Shown one piece after another: positions 61,095 to 64,000 of a stretch of DNA of 64,000 bases. Each line of letters opens with the position of its first letter. Position 1 is the stretch's first letter. Where the stretch lies: positions 12,283,457 through 12,347,456 of the forward strand of contig OZ035960.1 in assembly GCA_964034945.1 (NCBI GenBank), given 5' to 3'. The notes under the pieces were generated by a model. It was not told the origin of the DNA. It saw only the letters and a program-made list of their open reading frames with translations, and did not search any database. Source of the stretch: Chrysopilus asiliformis (lineage: Eukaryota > Arthropoda > Insecta > Diptera > Rhagionidae). A program made the translations under genes and the position numbers.

Positions 61095-62570
61095 AGGTAA
61101 ATGAACTGCGTTTGAACTATTACAACTTTTTTCCACCGCACTGTTTTTTTTTCAAAATTTAAATAGAATACGGGATTATTATTTGCTTTTTAAATAATTA
61201 AATTAGATTGTGCCAAATTAAAGAGCAGCCGCGAAAAACAACTCGAATTTCGAAAAAACCTACATACGACAATTCACTTCTGGGGCGACGACATAATAGT
61301 TGTTAATATGTTAAGAAGTTCTGTGAAAATTCTCGGTCATATCAAACTAACTGTTTTCGCAAGATGCCGCCAAATGTTCGAGAAATTAGGGAATGGGCGC
61401 AAAATCTATGGATGTAAAAAAGGGTATGGATGTAAAAAAGGGTAAGGGCGACAAAATAGGAAAATACCTATAACCGCATCAAAATCGGTTGAGTAGTTTT
61501 GGGAGTCAAGATTACATACAAACATTGAATTTTATATAAGAAGCAATGAATACAAAATGTTACGCTTCTTTTATAATCTTTGGACTCCTAAGTTTTTTTG
61601 TATGGAATTAAGAACCACCTTCACATTGCCGCAGATCCCCCTTCCCCGAAATGTGTGACTTATACTGTGGACAACAACCCCTTATTAGATATTGTTGATA
61701 ATAAAAATAATCCAATATTTTTTAGCTAAAAAAATCTGAGATAATTTTACGGTTATTATCGAAATCCAATATTTTTTTTCAACTCCCCACAACACTCACG
61801 TACATCTTCCAAATATCAAGAATTTCAATTCCTCGTAGAAAAGTCTTTGAATAAAAAACCCATTTAGATGAAATATTTTTATTAAATTTTTGGCATTTCT
61901 GGACCCAAAGTGATTATAAAGGCAAAGGGGTTTCTGGAATATTTCCCATCGAAGCCACAAATTTCTGTACTTGAATTTGTGACGGTTCCGTTAAATAAAA
62001 CTCAATTTGAATTCCTTCTTTTTTTTATATTTGTTGGAGAGATAATGATGACATTAAAAGGACTATAAAGGGAAAGACAGACGAGGTTTACGTCTTCGTA
62101 TTATTTTTGTTTTGAGCAATTTGTCAATTTCCGACCGAGACGATTGAATTAGCTTCGTGACTGGAACGACTTTCCAACCTTTAAGCAGCTCAACAAATCA
62201 TAAAAGAAACATACAACTGTCATAGCTGAAAATACTGAACTGAAATCCACTATTAGAAGTCTAAATCGAGACCCAAAACTAAGAAATATGAAAACGTAAA
62301 TTACTGTGATATTTTATTGATGGCATTTTACTGTCTTATTAATATTCGTATCAAGATTTTCGTCATACTCTCGTTTGAATTTCTATATCCTGTTAAGTAG
62401 GCGATTTGATAAAATATCGTTGTAGTATAGCTTTTTTATTTATTCTTTTTTTTTTGTTTAAGAATAAGATTAATAACTCAGTCTTGGTGTAGCGTCTCGA
62501 CTTCGAAGTAGCGATTTAGACGTGGAAGTGTCACGAATAGCACGAAAATAGGTATTTTGTTATAAGGTAA
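61095..62570. other. Intergenic or intronic stretch, no gene recognised
   Basis: Includes a repeat-tail-like phrase AAAATCGGTTGAGTAGTTTT near 61480 followed by ATATAAGAAG. A minus frame near 62200-62090 (RSEIDKLLKTK) looked coding-like but has no ATG, splice context or family match. Confidence 0.4.
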
Positions 62571-62720
62571 AAGGGGCTGTCCATAAAATACGTCATACAT
62601 TTAAATGTGGAGGGGGATATGCAGTGGTATTAAAGTCCAGACAAAACATCGTGAAAAAGCATGATGAAATAGCCCCAAAACCATGAAAATGTTTTTTTTT
62701 TCCACCACAAAAAAAATGAA
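62571..62720. mobile_element. MITE family 2, partial copy
   Basis: Starts AAGGGGCTGTCCATAAAATA, the cleanest form of this end in the window. The second end is not clear. Confidence 0.55.
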
Positions 62721-63526
62721 AGAAAAGTATAGTGAAATCTGTCTAACCCCGACCCTGAATAAATAGGAAACCCGCCACCGAACATCTTACAAAATTGCTT
62801 CAGTTTGTTTTTTATAATCTCAGAAGGCGGATAAATTTCCTGGTTCCGAGCAATTCCGACTTATATAGGTTTCTCTGTATTATATTTGTATGGAAAGGTA
62901 TTCAAGTCGACCCCAAAATGTTGGCACGTAGTGCAGTATAAAAGCCAATAAAAATGCATTTGAAAAGGGTCTGCGGCTTCCAAACTAGTAGAACGCTCCT
63001 GCATAGCTTACCAGAATAAGTGCGCATGGTCACATTAGTGGAGGCGCGCACCACGTTGACACGGATGCCGAATGGTGCGGAAGTGGCAATTTGAGTTTTT
63101 TAAACCCGTCAGAACTAATATTTCAGCTTGCATTGAGGTAGATTAAAGTATTAGTAAGTAGTAACTAAGTAGAAATATCTCCCATATTAGTTTTTAAGCG
63201 TTACAAAAACTCAAATTACCTCTTTAACGCCATTCTACATCCTTGCCAACCCGATGCGCAACTGCACTTAGGAGGAGCGCGCATTGCAATGGTGTATGGA
63301 AAAGGAACCGAAAAAAGAAATGTAGCACAGAATTCTTAACGCTTTGGTATTATTAGAAAGGGTTGTTGGGATGACGAATCTAGTGTTGGAATTTCAAAAT
63401 TCGAAATGGTAAAATTGGCAACAGGCGTTTGTTCCCAATACACTGTAAGAATAACATGAATATCCTGTTTCCGTTTTTCCTCGCAAAAATTACAAAATGG
63501 TACCTATTTTTTATTAAACACTAGCT
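62721..63526. other. Stretch without recognised gene
   Basis: Moderately AT-rich; no frame, RNA gene or paired ends supported. Confidence 0.45.
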
Positions 63527-63898
63527 TGCATACCCGTCGTTGCCGGGTTAAGCTTTTTGTCTAAGTTTTAGAATACGAAGAAAACCGGAAAGAACTTAAA
63601 AACTTTTTAATGGGTCTATGTTGGGGCTGGACCCCCGACGAACATCTATGCCAAATTTCAGGCCAATCGGTTCAGTAGTTTCCCCGCGAAAGAGTAACAT
63701 AGCGCAAAAACTAAGTTTCGAAATCACTTTACCCCCTCCCCTTACTCCCTCCACCCCTCGCGCTACTTTTCCGTATGCCTATGTTGGAACCAGAACTACC
63801 ACAGACACTCATGCCAAATTTCAAGACAATCGGTTCAGCCGTTTTTAGACAGACAGACAGACAGACACCAACTCATTTTTATATATTAGTATGATTTG
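63527..63898 (+). repeat. GACA-tailed interspersed repeat, copy 3 (most complete)
   Basis: Starts TAGCTTGCATACCCGTCGTT and ends ATATATTAGTATGATTTGAT with (GACA)5. It shows the whole order of blocks seen partly at 5376-5676 and 54217-54541. The 76-codon frame across it is not a gene. Confidence 0.75.
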
Positions 63899-64000
63899 AT
63901 TTCATCCACATAATTTTACATTCGAATCCAGTTTGGAATTGAAAAAATTATTTAAAATTTTTTTCTAAACTTTACACGATAAAACCAGTAAATTAATAGT

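Noticed and set aside
61900..61950. Minus-strand ATGGGAAAT as the missing MEAK7 first exon
   Set aside because: The frame stops after 11 codons with no donor before the stop.
62090..62200. Coding-like minus frame containing RSEIDKLLKTK
   Set aside because: No start codon, splice sites or recognisable family; probably chance.

Overview
The window is nuclear DNA of an insect. The evidence is spliced genes with GT..AG introns from 47 nt to about 16.7 kb, a very AT-rich background, and dense mariner/Tc1, hAT-like, PIF/Harbinger-like and other terminal-inverted-repeat (TIR) elements. The transposon style and short introns would suit a fly (Diptera), but the order cannot be fixed from sequence alone. 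No bacterial genes, rRNA, tRNA or CRISPR array were seen.

Three host genes could be assembled exon by exon with every splice phase closing. (1) A minus-strand NACHT/WD40 STAND NTPase of the NWD1/NWD2 type runs from 32972 down to 9684: 11 coding exons, 4026 nt, 1341 aa. Exon 1 lies 16.7 kb upstream of the rest and encodes an MGNVCSSG start, a strong N-myristoylation/palmitoylation signature. (2) A plus-strand Snail/Scratch-type zinc-finger gene lies at 41564-43339: 4 exons, 339 aa, with a SNAG-like MPRS start, an acidic region, an AT-hook and three fingers. (3) A minus-strand MEAK7 (TLDc domain, mTOR-associated) gene runs from 59380 down to 46192: 6 exons, 412 aa. Its first exon(s) lie beyond the right edge of the window.

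Layout: 0.001-9.68 kb is intergenic, AT-rich and scattered with short TIR elements, one of them a rearranged Tc1/mariner relic. 9.68-16.2 kb holds the body of the NWD-like gene. 16.2-32.9 kb is its giant first coding intron, which carries most of the mobile DNA, including a 900-bp mariner with perfect TIRs, a decayed Tc1/mariner relative with a fold-back 5' end, two opposed copies of one repeat, and a small element carrying a spliced micro-ORF. 33-39.9 kb is intergenic and contains the likely upstream region of the NWD-like gene. 39.88-41.23 kb is a hAT-like element with another element nested in it, ending 336 bp before the zinc-finger start codon. 43.3-46.2 kb separates the convergent zinc-finger and MEAK7 genes and contains a near-perfect hairpin. 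46.2-59.4 kb is MEAK7, with element-filled introns. 59.4-64 kb is upstream sequence or intron with repeats.

The three genes do not form a pathway. The NWD-like gene and MEAK7 are both predicted signalling or scaffold proteins; the zinc-finger protein is a likely nuclear repressor. The most noteworthy observations are the acylation start of the NWD-like protein, the SNAG-like start of the zinc-finger protein, and several nested, rearranged or fused transposon derivatives.
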